Of a DNA stretch of 34,287 nt, positions 24,492 to 31,990 are shown one piece after another; the stretch's first letter is position 1, and every line of letters starts with the position of its first letter. Location: contig JAZTWW010000007.1 of NCBI GenBank assembly GCA_045636065.1, forward strand, positions 1 to 34,287, written 5' to 3'. A model generated the notes under the pieces. That model saw nothing but the letters and a program-made list of their open reading frames with translations. It was not told the origin of the DNA and searched no databases. The stretch is from RGIG5050 sp045636065 (GTDB lineage Bacteria > Verrucomicrobiota > Kiritimatiellia > RFP12 > UBA1067). The position numbers and the translations under genes were made by a program.

Positions 24492-26495
24492 ATGTCGAAA
24501 GTCACAAATGAGCAGGTGAAGCTTGCAGCCAACACAATCCGCTGCCTGTCGGCGGACATGATCGAGAAGGCCAAGAGCGGTCATCCTGGCGCACCCATGG
24601 GGATGGCGGATATCGCCGCCAGCCTGTGGCTCAAGTTCCTCAATATAGACCCCAAGGAGCCGAACTGGGCAAACCGCGACAGGCTCGTCTTCTCCGGCGG
24701 CCACGCAAGCGCTCTCGTCTACAGTCTCTTCCACCTCTCCGGCCTCGGCAACCTCACGATGGACGAGCTTAAGGAGTTCCGCCAGTTCGGAAGCCGCTGC
24801 GCCGGCCACCCCGAGCGCGGCCTCACCCCGGGCGTCGAAGTGACAACAGGCCCACTCGGCCAGGGCATCTCCATGGCCGTCGGCCTCGCCATCGCCGAGC
24901 GCATGTCCGCCGCGCGCGACAACGTTGACGGCGAGGAGCCCGTGGTCGACCACCGCACATGGTGCTTCTGCGGCGACGGCGACATCGAGGAGGGCATCAG
25001 CCACGAGGCATGCTCCTACGCCGGCTACCTCAAGCTCGACAGGCTCATTCTCGTCTACGACTCAAACAACATCACGATCGAGGGCGACACCGGCCTTTCC
25101 ATGACGGATGACACCAGGCTCCGCTTCGAAAGCTACGGCTGGAAGGTCTTCGAGTGCGACGGCCACGACCTCGACCAGATCGACCGCGTCTACCGCAAGG
25201 CGATCAAGGTCACCGGCCAGCCCGTCATCATCATCGCCAAGACGACGATCGGCCTCGGCGCGCCCACCAAGGCGGGCTCATGCGATTCCCACGGCGCGCC
25301 CCTCGGCGCGGATGAGGTCGCCGGAGCAAAGAAGGCCCTCGGCTTCGACCCCGAAAAGAGCTTCTACGTGCCCGAAGAGGTTTACGAGCTCTTCGCGGAG
25401 CGCACCGCAGCCTGCCACCGCATGAACCTCAGGTGGCGCAAGACGTTCAAGACATGGGCCGCCGCCCATCCCGACAAGGCCGCCGTGCGCGAGTCCGCCA
25501 TGAAACTCTCCGTGCCCGCGGAACTCTTCTCGAAGACGATCGAGTGGGATCCGTCCAAGCCCGAGGCCACCCGCAGCGGCAGCGGCAAGGTGATGAACGA
25601 GCTCGCGCCTTCGCTACCGTTCCTCGTCGGCGGCAGCGCCGATCTCGGCCCGAGCAACAAGACGTACCTGAAGGGCATGGGCGAAGTCGCCCCCGGATCG
25701 TTCTCCGGCCGCAACTTCCACTTCGGCATCAGGGAGCTTTCGATGACGGCCATCGTCAACGGCATCACCGCCTACGGCGGCTGGCGCGCATACGGGGCCA
25801 CGTTCTTCGTCTTCAGCGACTACTGCCGCCCGGCGATCCGCCTTGCCGCGCTCATGGGGCTTCCGAGCATCTTCGTCTTCTCGCACGACAGCTTCTACGT
25901 CGGCGAGGACGGCCCCACCCACGAGCCCGTCGAGCACCTTGCCGCGATGAGGACGCTCCTCAACGTGAGGACCTTCCGTCCGGCCGACGTTAACGAGACG
26001 CTTGCCGCGTGGCTTGCCATCCTCAAGAACAGGAAGGGCCCCGGGTGCCTCCTTACGACGCGCCAGAACGTGCCCGTCCTCGAAGGGGTCAGCCGCGAAG
26101 GCGTCGAGAAGGGCGGCTATACCATCTACGAAAGCTCGTCGCACCCAGATCTCATCTTCATTTCAAGCGGCAGCGAAGTCTGCCTTTGCGTCGAGGCGGC
26201 GAAGAGGCTTGCGGCCGAAGGGAAGAAGGTGCGCGTCGTGTCGATGCCCGAGTTCAACCTCTTCTCCGAGCAGCCGCTCAACTACCGCGAAAGCGTGATT
26301 CCGGGCACCGTCCAGAAGCGCGTCATCGTCGAGGCGGCGAGCCGCTTCGGCTGGCAGCGCTACGAGGCGAACCCCGCCACGACACGCTACGTGACGCTCG
26401 ACACCTACGGCGCATCCGCACCCTACAAGGTGCTCCAGCAGCAGTTCGGCTTCACGGTCGAGAACGTTCTCGCCAAGGCGAGGGAAATCCTTTAA
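24492..26495 (+). CDS. tkt: Transketolase
   Basis: 667 residues, the full length of bacterial transketolases. It moves two-carbon units between sugar phosphates in the pentose-phosphate pathway using thiamine diphosphate. Motifs: KSGHPGAPMGMADIA (about residues 28-42), TGPLGQGISMAVG (about 118-130), the ThDP/Mg site GDGDIEEGISHEA with Asn in SNNITIEGDT (about 157-200), and the central NFHFGIRELSM stretch with the catalytic Glu. The VFSHDSFYVGEDGPTHEPVEH block is diagnostic of transketolase over DXS. The C-terminal domain starts near VISSGSEV-like FISSGSEVCLC. With the PPi-phosphofructokinase this indicates glycolytic/pentose-phosphate carbon flow. It has its own promoter; a short hairpin follows its stop. 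Confidence 0.97.
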   Translation: MSKVTNEQVKLAANTIRCLSADMIEKAKSGHPGAPMGMADIAASLWLKFLNIDPKEPNWANRDRLVFSGGHASALVYSLFHLSGLGNLTMDELKEFRQFGSRCAGHPERGLTPGVEVTTGPLGQGISMAVGLAIAERMSAARDNVDGEEPVVDHRTWCFCGDGDIEEGISHEACSYAGYLKLDRLILVYDSNNITIEGDTGLSMTDDTRLRFESYGWKVFECDGHDLDQIDRVYRKAIKVTGQPVIIIAKTTIGLGAPTKAGSCDSHGAPLGADEVAGAKKALGFDPEKSFYVPEEVYELFAERTAACHRMNLRWRKTFKTWAAAHPDKAAVRESAMKLSVPAELFSKTIEWDPSKPEATRSGSGKVMNELAPSLPFLVGGSADLGPSNKTYLKGMGEVAPGSFSGRNFHFGIRELSMTAIVNGITAYGGWRAYGATFFVFSDYCRPAIRLAALMGLPSIFVFSHDSFYVGEDGPTHEPVEHLAAMRTLLNVRTFRPADVNETLAAWLAILKNRKGPGCLLTTRQNVPVLEGVSREGVEKGGYTIYESSSHPDLIFISSGSEVCLCVEAAKRLAAEGKKVRVVSMPEFNLFSEQPLNYRESVIPGTVQKRVIVEAASRFGWQRYEANPATTRYVTLDTYGASAPYKVLQQQFGFTVENVLAKAREIL

Positions 26496-26499
26496 CAGG

Positions 26500-26515
26500 C
26501 GGCCTTTCAAGGCCG
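26500..26515 (+). other. Short perfect hairpin between tkt and the flavoprotein gene
   Basis: CGGCCTT/AAGGCCG with a two-base loop (or six pairs and a TTCA loop). There is no T run after it, so it is not a standard Rho-independent terminator; it ends six bases before the AAGGAG ribosome site of the next gene and could affect its translation or mRNA processing. Confidence 0.4.
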
Positions 26516-26534
26516 TGCACCAAGGAGCTTCACG

Positions 26535-28382
26535 ATGGATAGAGCCGTAATGGAGGCTGATATAGCGGTGGCGGGCTTCGGGCCCGCCGCCGCAGGTTTT
26601 CTGACTACGCTTGCCCCTAAGCTTGCAGAGACGAAAGAGGACGGCACGCCCAAGTACGAGTCGCGCGTCATGCCGGGCTGCCCCTTGCAGATACAGTGCT
26701 TTGAAAGGGCGGACTCGACGGGCTTCGGCGTCTCCGGCATAGTCACCAAGGGCGAAGCCATCAAGGCGAGCTTCCCCGGAGTCGATCTCGAAAAGGAGAT
26801 CCCGGGCACCGTCGCCGTCTCGAAGGAGAAGATGGCCTACCTCTTCGACAATGTAGGCGCCTCCCGCAGGACTTTCGGAACGAAGTTCATCGACTTCTGC
26901 TTCAAGGCCGGCTTTTTCATGAAGTCCGGCCCAAGCGCCAAGGAGCTTCCCTTCATCCCGCGCTTCATGGACAAGAAGCCTGGGTATGTTATGGGCATGG
27001 GCTCCTTCATGGACTGGTGCTCCGCGAAGCTGATGGAAAGCGGCCTTATGGTGATGGCGGGCCAGCCGGTTGACGGCCCCCTCTTCGACGGCGACAAGGT
27101 CGTTGGCCTTAGGCTCGCCGACCAGGGCGTCAAGAAGGACGGCACCCCTGACGAAGCCTCCTATATGCCGGGAATGGATGTGAAGGCCGCCTTGACAGTC
27201 GTCGCGGACGGCCCCGTCGGAGCGGTCGGCCGCGCGCTCGATGCGAAGTTCGGCCTTCCCGAAGGCAACCACCGCAACGACTGGGGCGTAGGCATGAAGG
27301 CCGTCGTGCAGCTCCCCGAGACATGCAAGCTCGAGCCCGGCACCGTGATCCATACGCTCGGTTTCCCGGAGCCCGAGATCTTCGGCTTCTTCTACGTTGG
27401 CCCCAATCGCACCGCCTCGATGGGCATATTCGTCGCCCCGTGGATGGACACCCCTGTAAGGACCACGTACCGCTACCTCCAGCACTGGATGATGCACCCC
27501 TACATCTGGCGCGAGATCGAAGGGGGAACGCTCCTTTCGTGGGGGGCGAAGTCCCTCCAGGAGAGCGGCGTCGAAGGCGAACCTTTCCTCGTGGGGGACG
27601 GCTTCGCGAGGATAGGCGAGGGAAGCGGCACCACCGACTGCCTCGCCAACAGCGGCGTCGACGAGGCGTGGGAGTCTGGCGTAACGCTCGCCAACGCCGT
27701 AATCAAGCTTCTCGACGAGGGCAGGGACTTTACGCGCGGCAACCTCGACGCCACATACGTCGCGATGCGCCGCTCATCCCCCACGTACAGGCGGCTTAAA
27801 AAGGCCACAGGCGCTAGGAACGGCTTCAACAGGAGCTTCTTCTGGGGCATGGCCGGCGAGGCCCTTACGGGCTACTTCGGGCTCAGGCTTCCCTTCAAGA
27901 GCGTTCCGCCCGCAAAGCGCATCCCCGAACTCAAGGACGCCGTCAAGGGCCGCATCAAGGACGAGGCCGCATTCAAGGCCGCCGTCGAAGCGGCCGAGAA
28001 GGCGCGGCAGCCTCTCCACGACGCCGTCATGACGGCGGAGGGCTGGCCCGAGATCCCGTACGACGGCAAGCTTCTCATGTCGCACCAGGATGTCCTCCTC
28101 GTAGGCGGCAAGGTGCAGGCGATGGCCGCTACGGCCGACCATGTCACCGTGGCCGATCCCGCCCTCTGCAGGGACTGCACGAAGCGCACATGCATCGAGA
28201 TCTGCTCCGCGCAGGCGCTCATGCCGGGCGAGAATCCGGGCGATCCGCCCGCGTTCGACCGCGAGAAGTGCGTCCATTGCGGCGCGTGCATCTGGAACTG
28301 CGCGAAGCTGCAGCCCGCCACCCGCTGCGGCAACATCGTCTTCAAGGCCGGCGCGGGCGGCCTCCACTCGAACGAAAACTGA
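26535..28382 (+). CDS. ETF-quinone oxidoreductase (FixC)-like flavoprotein with two ferredoxin-type Cys clusters
   Basis: 615 residues. The N-terminus has a Rossmann FAD-binding loop, VAGFGPAAAGF (residues 12-22). A second FAD motif is LVGDGFARIGEGSGTTDC (about residues 355-372), and the overall order fits the geranylgeranyl-reductase/ETF-QO/FixC group. The C-terminus carries CxxCxxxxCxxxC (CRDCTKRTCIEIC) and CxxCxxCxxxC (CVHCGACIWNC), about residues 541-589, enough for two 4Fe-4S clusters; classical ETF-QO has one. It would pass electrons between a soluble donor and a membrane quinone or ferredoxin. No etfA or etfB gene is adjacent. The start ATG 26535 has AAGGAG upstream. Function beyond electron transfer is inferred. 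Confidence 0.75.
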   Translation: MDRAVMEADIAVAGFGPAAAGFLTTLAPKLAETKEDGTPKYESRVMPGCPLQIQCFERADSTGFGVSGIVTKGEAIKASFPGVDLEKEIPGTVAVSKEKMAYLFDNVGASRRTFGTKFIDFCFKAGFFMKSGPSAKELPFIPRFMDKKPGYVMGMGSFMDWCSAKLMESGLMVMAGQPVDGPLFDGDKVVGLRLADQGVKKDGTPDEASYMPGMDVKAALTVVADGPVGAVGRALDAKFGLPEGNHRNDWGVGMKAVVQLPETCKLEPGTVIHTLGFPEPEIFGFFYVGPNRTASMGIFVAPWMDTPVRTTYRYLQHWMMHPYIWREIEGGTLLSWGAKSLQESGVEGEPFLVGDGFARIGEGSGTTDCLANSGVDEAWESGVTLANAVIKLLDEGRDFTRGNLDATYVAMRRSSPTYRRLKKATGARNGFNRSFFWGMAGEALTGYFGLRLPFKSVPPAKRIPELKDAVKGRIKDEAAFKAAVEAAEKARQPLHDAVMTAEGWPEIPYDGKLLMSHQDVLLVGGKVQAMAATADHVTVADPALCRDCTKRTCIEICSAQALMPGENPGDPPAFDREKCVHCGACIWNCAKLQPATRCGNIVFKAGAGGLHSNEN

Positions 28383-28408
28383 TCAACACCGAAAGGCGGT
28401 TTCGAGAC

Positions 28409-29416
28409 ATGCTCAAATGGATGCCCGAACTCTACGGGCGCAGCCTTATGCGCCTTACATCGTTCACCGACGAGGAGATGCTTGACGTCGTCGATCTCGC
28501 AGCGCAGCTCAAGGCCAGGCGGCGCGCCGGCGTAAGGGGCGATCTCCTTAAAAGGAAGAACGTCGCGCTCATCTTCGAGAAAAGCTCAACGAGAACGCGC
28601 AACTCCTCGCTCATCGCCGTGAGGGACGAAGGCGGGAACGGCGAGTACCTGACACGCCCCGACATCCACTTCGGCAAGAAGGAGAGCGTAAAGGATACCG
28701 CGCGCGTTCTCGGGCGCATCTACGACGGCATCCTCTTTAGGGGCTATTCGCAGAAGGCGTGCGAGGATCTCGCGAAGTATTCCGGCGTTCCCGTCTGGAA
28801 CGGCCTTACGGACGACTACCACCCTACGCAGATCCTCGCGGACCTTCTCACCATACGCGAAACGTTCGGCTCGCTCAAGGATGTCACGCTCGCCTACGTG
28901 GGCGACGGGCGAAACAATGTCGCCAACTCTCTCATGATGGGATGCGCCAAGGCCGGCATAAGGTATATCTGCTGCACGCCCAAGGCGCTCTGGCCAGACG
29001 CTGCGATGCTCGCCGAGGCGGCTGAGGTCGCCGAAAGGAACGGCGTCGACATAAGGGTCTTCGAGGATCCCTTGAAGGGCGTCGAGGGCGCGAACGTCAT
29101 CTACACCGACGTGTGGGTCTCCATGGGCGAGGAGTCCAAGACGGCCGAGAGGATAAAGATGCTCAGGCCCTATCAGGTCAACATGGAGCTTATGCGCGCC
29201 ACGGGCAACCTCGGCGGCAGGCTCATGTTCCTCCACTGCCTCCCCGCGTTCCACGACTTCGAGACCGAGGTCACGAAGGAGTGCGGAGCCCTGGAGGTGA
29301 CGGACGACGTCTTCGAGAGCGAATACTCCAAGGTGTTCGACGAGAGCGAAAACAGGATGCACACGATAAAGGCGCTCTTCGTGAGCAGCCTCTGCCCGGA
29401 CATGCTTGCGATATGA
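28409..29416 (+). CDS. argF: Ornithine carbamoyltransferase
   Basis: 335 residues. It makes citrulline from ornithine and carbamoyl phosphate in arginine synthesis. The carbamoyl-phosphate site is EKSSTRTRNSS (about residues 56-66), followed by GRIYDGILFRGY, DDYHPTQILADLLT, the SMG loop in VWVSMGEESK, HCLPAFHDFETEV (catalytic Cys of the HCLP motif) and ENRMHTIKA. These ornithine-type motifs exclude aspartate carbamoyltransferase. Start ATG 28409 is 26 bases after the flavoprotein stop; AAAGGCGG is rather far upstream, and ATG 28421 is an alternative. Its stop overlaps the next start (ATGA). Pairs functionally with argJ at 11172-12383, in another unit. Confidence 0.96.
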   Translation: MLKWMPELYGRSLMRLTSFTDEEMLDVVDLAAQLKARRRAGVRGDLLKRKNVALIFEKSSTRTRNSSLIAVRDEGGNGEYLTRPDIHFGKKESVKDTARVLGRIYDGILFRGYSQKACEDLAKYSGVPVWNGLTDDYHPTQILADLLTIRETFGSLKDVTLAYVGDGRNNVANSLMMGCAKAGIRYICCTPKALWPDAAMLAEAAEVAERNGVDIRVFEDPLKGVEGANVIYTDVWVSMGEESKTAERIKMLRPYQVNMELMRATGNLGGRLMFLHCLPAFHDFETEVTKECGALEVTDDVFESEYSKVFDESENRMHTIKALFVSSLCPDMLAI

Positions 29417-30807
29417 AAAAGACCGCGATTCTCCCTCTGGCGCTTTCGATGGCGCTTGCACTCAACGCCGGCGCCGCCGAGGTCCCGGGCGTCACCGTGG
29501 ACGAAAGTCCGTTCAAGTTCGATCTCGGCGTGGACCTGCGCGTCCGCCAGGAGATCATGCACAACGTCCCGCAGGACCAGTACGGCGTCCTTGGCCGGCC
29601 GGGCGTCGCGCGCGGCAAGACGAAGAACCAGATCCGCTTCAGGCCCGACGTCTGGATGAACCTCAAGGCCGGCGAGAAGTGGCGCTTCTACCTGAGGATA
29701 GTGGACGAGTTCCGCTCTTGCCTCGTGCAGAAGTCGCACACGCAGACCTTCCCCAACGAGGCCGTGATAGACAACCTCTACGCGGAAGGCAAGGGCCTCT
29801 TCGACGGTCTTGTCGACGTCCGCTTCGGAAGGCAGGACCTCTACCGCCTCTACGGGCTCGACCATATCTTCGTCGACGGCACCCCGGGCGACGGCTCCTG
29901 CGCCACATACGCCAACATGGTCAACATGGCCATCCACATGGACGAGAAGTCTAAGTTCGACCTCTTCGCGCTCTACAACAGGGACCAGGAGGAGCTCAGG
30001 TGGGGCACCAAAAGGAGCCGCCACACCTCAAAGACAGGTTTCGGCCGCGGCGAGCGTGAGATGGACGACTGGGGCTTCGGCGCGATATGGTCGTCCAAGA
30101 TTGAGTCGCTCGACTACCAGCTCTTCTGGATTCAGAAGGACACCGCCAGCTTCCACCGCGACGGCGTCAAGCACCCGAAGAAGCAGACGAACCTTCTCGG
30201 CTCGAAGCTCGTCCCGCACTGGACAGAGGAGTTCTCCACGCCCCTTGAGCTTATGGGCCAGCTCGGCCGCAACGGCGACGGCGATACGCTCGCCGCGTGG
30301 GCGGCGTACGCCGGCTTCGACTGGAAGAAGCGCAAGGGCGAGGGCATCAGGCCTTTCTGGAACGGTGGGCTTCTTGTGATGAGCGGCGACAAGGGCGCTG
30401 CGCGCGAGGACGGCGGCCACCATGCGTGGGACCCGATGTGGTACAGGGGCGTTGACGACTCCGAGATGTTCCTCTACGGCTCAAACTACGGCCTTGGCTG
30501 GTGGTCCAACCAGATAAACCTCAAGACCACGTTCGGCGCGGAGTTCGGCTACAGGCATAAGGCGCAGGTGATGACTGGCCCCATCTGGGCGGAGACGAAG
30601 GATGGGCTCGGCGGCGGCGACGGCCAGTACAAGGGCTTCATCGTCCAGGGAAGGTACGACTTCCCGCTTTGGATAGAGCCGAAGGACAAGGGCGGGCGGC
30701 TTGAGCTTTTCGGGCATGTGCTGCTCGAATACTTCAACCCGGGCGACTACTACGACACCGACAAGCCCGCGTGGTTCGCCCGCTGGCAGCTCGATTTCCG
30801 GTTCTAG
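29413..30807 (+). CDS. Outer-membrane beta-barrel protein (alginate-export-like porin)
   Basis: 464 residues. An N-terminal signal peptide (MKKTAILPLALSMALALNAGAA, cleavage after AGAA) is followed by alternating strands rich in aromatic and charged residues, such as VDVRFGRQDLYRLYG, IRFRPDVWMNLK and LDYQLFWIQKDTASF, ending in LQLDFRF-like WQLDFRF with the C-terminal Phe that marks barrel proteins. The start FKFDLGVDLRVRQEIM and the later VRFGRQDL fit the alginate-export (AlgE-like) fold. The substrate is unknown; a general porin or sugar-acid channel is possible. The start overlaps the argF stop by four bases (ATGA). The barrel, with TolB, supports a Gram-negative envelope. Confidence 0.75.
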   Translation: MKKTAILPLALSMALALNAGAAEVPGVTVDESPFKFDLGVDLRVRQEIMHNVPQDQYGVLGRPGVARGKTKNQIRFRPDVWMNLKAGEKWRFYLRIVDEFRSCLVQKSHTQTFPNEAVIDNLYAEGKGLFDGLVDVRFGRQDLYRLYGLDHIFVDGTPGDGSCATYANMVNMAIHMDEKSKFDLFALYNRDQEELRWGTKRSRHTSKTGFGRGEREMDDWGFGAIWSSKIESLDYQLFWIQKDTASFHRDGVKHPKKQTNLLGSKLVPHWTEEFSTPLELMGQLGRNGDGDTLAAWAAYAGFDWKKRKGEGIRPFWNGGLLVMSGDKGAAREDGGHHAWDPMWYRGVDDSEMFLYGSNYGLGWWSNQINLKTTFGAEFGYRHKAQVMTGPIWAETKDGLGGGDGQYKGFIVQGRYDFPLWIEPKDKGGRLELFGHVLLEYFNPGDYYDTDKPAWFARWQLDFRF

Positions 30808-30838
30808 CCTTCCGGGTGGTGGCGCAGGCCGCGGAATT

Positions 30839-30848
30839 ATGGTAGAAT
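30839..30848 (+). promoter_or_regulatory. Extended -10 element upstream of the nfu-like gene
   Basis: TATGGTAGAAT: extended -10 with TAGAAT at 30843-30848. No recognisable -35 at 16-18 bases. The leader is about 20 bases and includes AAAGGAG (30862-30868) before ATG 30874. Confidence 0.55.
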
Positions 30849-30873
30849 ATGGTGGTTTCTTAAAGGAGATGTT

Positions 30874-31098
30874 ATGACACAGGAAGAACTCATAAAGGCG
30901 ATGCTTGAAGAGCTTAGGAAGATGCTCCAGGCTGACGGCGGCGACCTTGAACTCGTCGCGATCGAGGGCAAGACGGTTAAGCTCAGGCTCACGGGCCACT
31001 GCGGCAGCTGTCCGTTCGCCATGCTCACCCTGAAAAACGGCATAGAGCAGAAGCTCCAGGAGCTTGATCCCGAGATCGTGGTGGAGCGCGTGGAGTAG
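30874..31098 (+). CDS. Nfu/NifU C-terminal domain iron-sulfur scaffold or carrier
   Basis: 74 residues consisting only of the NifU C-terminal (Nfu) domain. The Fe-S-binding CxxC is present in GHCGSCPFAMLTLKNGIE (about residues 41-58), and the QADGGDLELVAIEG start is typical. Such proteins carry 4Fe-4S clusters to apo-proteins in the cytoplasm; the adjacent unit encodes the double-cluster flavoprotein at 26535-28382, a possible client. Start ATG 30874 is well supported by AAAGGAG five bases upstream. It is followed eight bases later by the prepilin peptidase gene, so it heads that unit. Confidence 0.92.
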   Translation: MTQEELIKAMLEELRKMLQADGGDLELVAIEGKTVKLRLTGHCGSCPFAMLTLKNGIEQKLQELDPEIVVERVE

Positions 31099-31105
31099 GC
31101 CTGCC

Positions 31106-31990
31106 GTGGACGGGGATACGTACTTCTTCACGCTCTTCGCGGTCTTTTCGTTCGCGCTTGGAAGCTCGATCGCGAGCTTCCTGAACGTGTGCATCTGGAG
31201 GATCCCGCGCGGCGAGAGCGTGTCGAGGCCTGCGTCGCACTGCCCCAAGTGCGGCGCGCCGATAAGGTGGTGGCAGAACCTGCCTGTCCTCAGCTGGCTC
31301 ATGCTGCGCGGCAGGTGCGCCAACTGCCGGGAGTCAATCTCCCCGAGATACATCCTAATCGAGCTTCTTGGTGGTGTGCTCTTTCTCCTTACGTATCTCC
31401 AGTGGGCGATGCCGTTCTTCTTCGGCCTCGATCCGCTCTTTGCGATGTCGCCCATCATGAACCCGTATCTGATGGGGGTTGATATGGTGGCGTACGCGGG
31501 GCTGATTCTCGGCAGCTTCGTCGATCTTGACCACTACTGGATCCCCGACCGCGTGACGATCGGCGGCATGGCGCTCGGCATTCCTCTCAACCTCGCAGCG
31601 TGGGTCGCTTTCATGGGCGGCTGGGCCGGCGACGGCACGTGGCTTATAGCCGAGTGGCATCTCTGGGGGCTTCTCTTGGGATTCCTCGGCCTCTGGGCCG
31701 TCGGGTTCATCTTCTCGAAGATATTCCGCAAGGAGGCGATGGGCTTCGGGGACGTCAAGCTTCTTGGAGCCGTCGGCGCCTTCTTTGGCCCGATCGCCGT
31801 AGTCTTCACGCTTGTGATGTCGTCTTTCCTCGGTAGCGCCGTCGGCCTTGCCATGATCGCCCTCGGGAAGACGAAGATGGGCAAGTTCACGGCCATTCCG
31901 TATGGGCCGTTCCTCGCCATCGGAGCTGCCGCGTGGATGCTCTGGGGTGAGAATTTCGTCATCTGGTACATGAAAGGGGTATTGCAATGA
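31106..31990 (+). CDS. Prepilin peptidase / N-methyltransferase (PilD-like)
   Basis: 294 residues with about eight membrane segments. The N-terminal region has ASFLNVCIWRIPRGESV and the zinc-binding CPKC...CANC pairs of full-length PilD (residues about 47-80). The two catalytic aspartates lie in GSFVDLDHYWIPDRVT and in MGFGDVKLLGAVGAFFG (GxGDxK motif). It cleaves prepilin leaders, as found at 12413-13324, and methylates the new N-terminus in the inner membrane. The GTG start 31106 is chosen because the family begins with a short segment before the first helix, and the longer upstream frame runs back into nfu. Its stop overlaps the start of the acyl-CoA ligase gene (ATGA). Confidence 0.94.
   Translation: MDGDTYFFTLFAVFSFALGSSIASFLNVCIWRIPRGESVSRPASHCPKCGAPIRWWQNLPVLSWLMLRGRCANCRESISPRYILIELLGGVLFLLTYLQWAMPFFFGLDPLFAMSPIMNPYLMGVDMVAYAGLILGSFVDLDHYWIPDRVTIGGMALGIPLNLAAWVAFMGGWAGDGTWLIAEWHLWGLLLGFLGLWAVGFIFSKIFRKEAMGFGDVKLLGAVGAFFGPIAVVFTLVMSSFLGSAVGLAMIALGKTKMGKFTAIPYGPFLAIGAAAWMLWGENFVIWYMKGVLQ

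Noticed and set aside
26500..26515. Rho-independent terminator after tkt
   Set aside because: Strong hairpin but no T run; kept only as a short hairpin feature.
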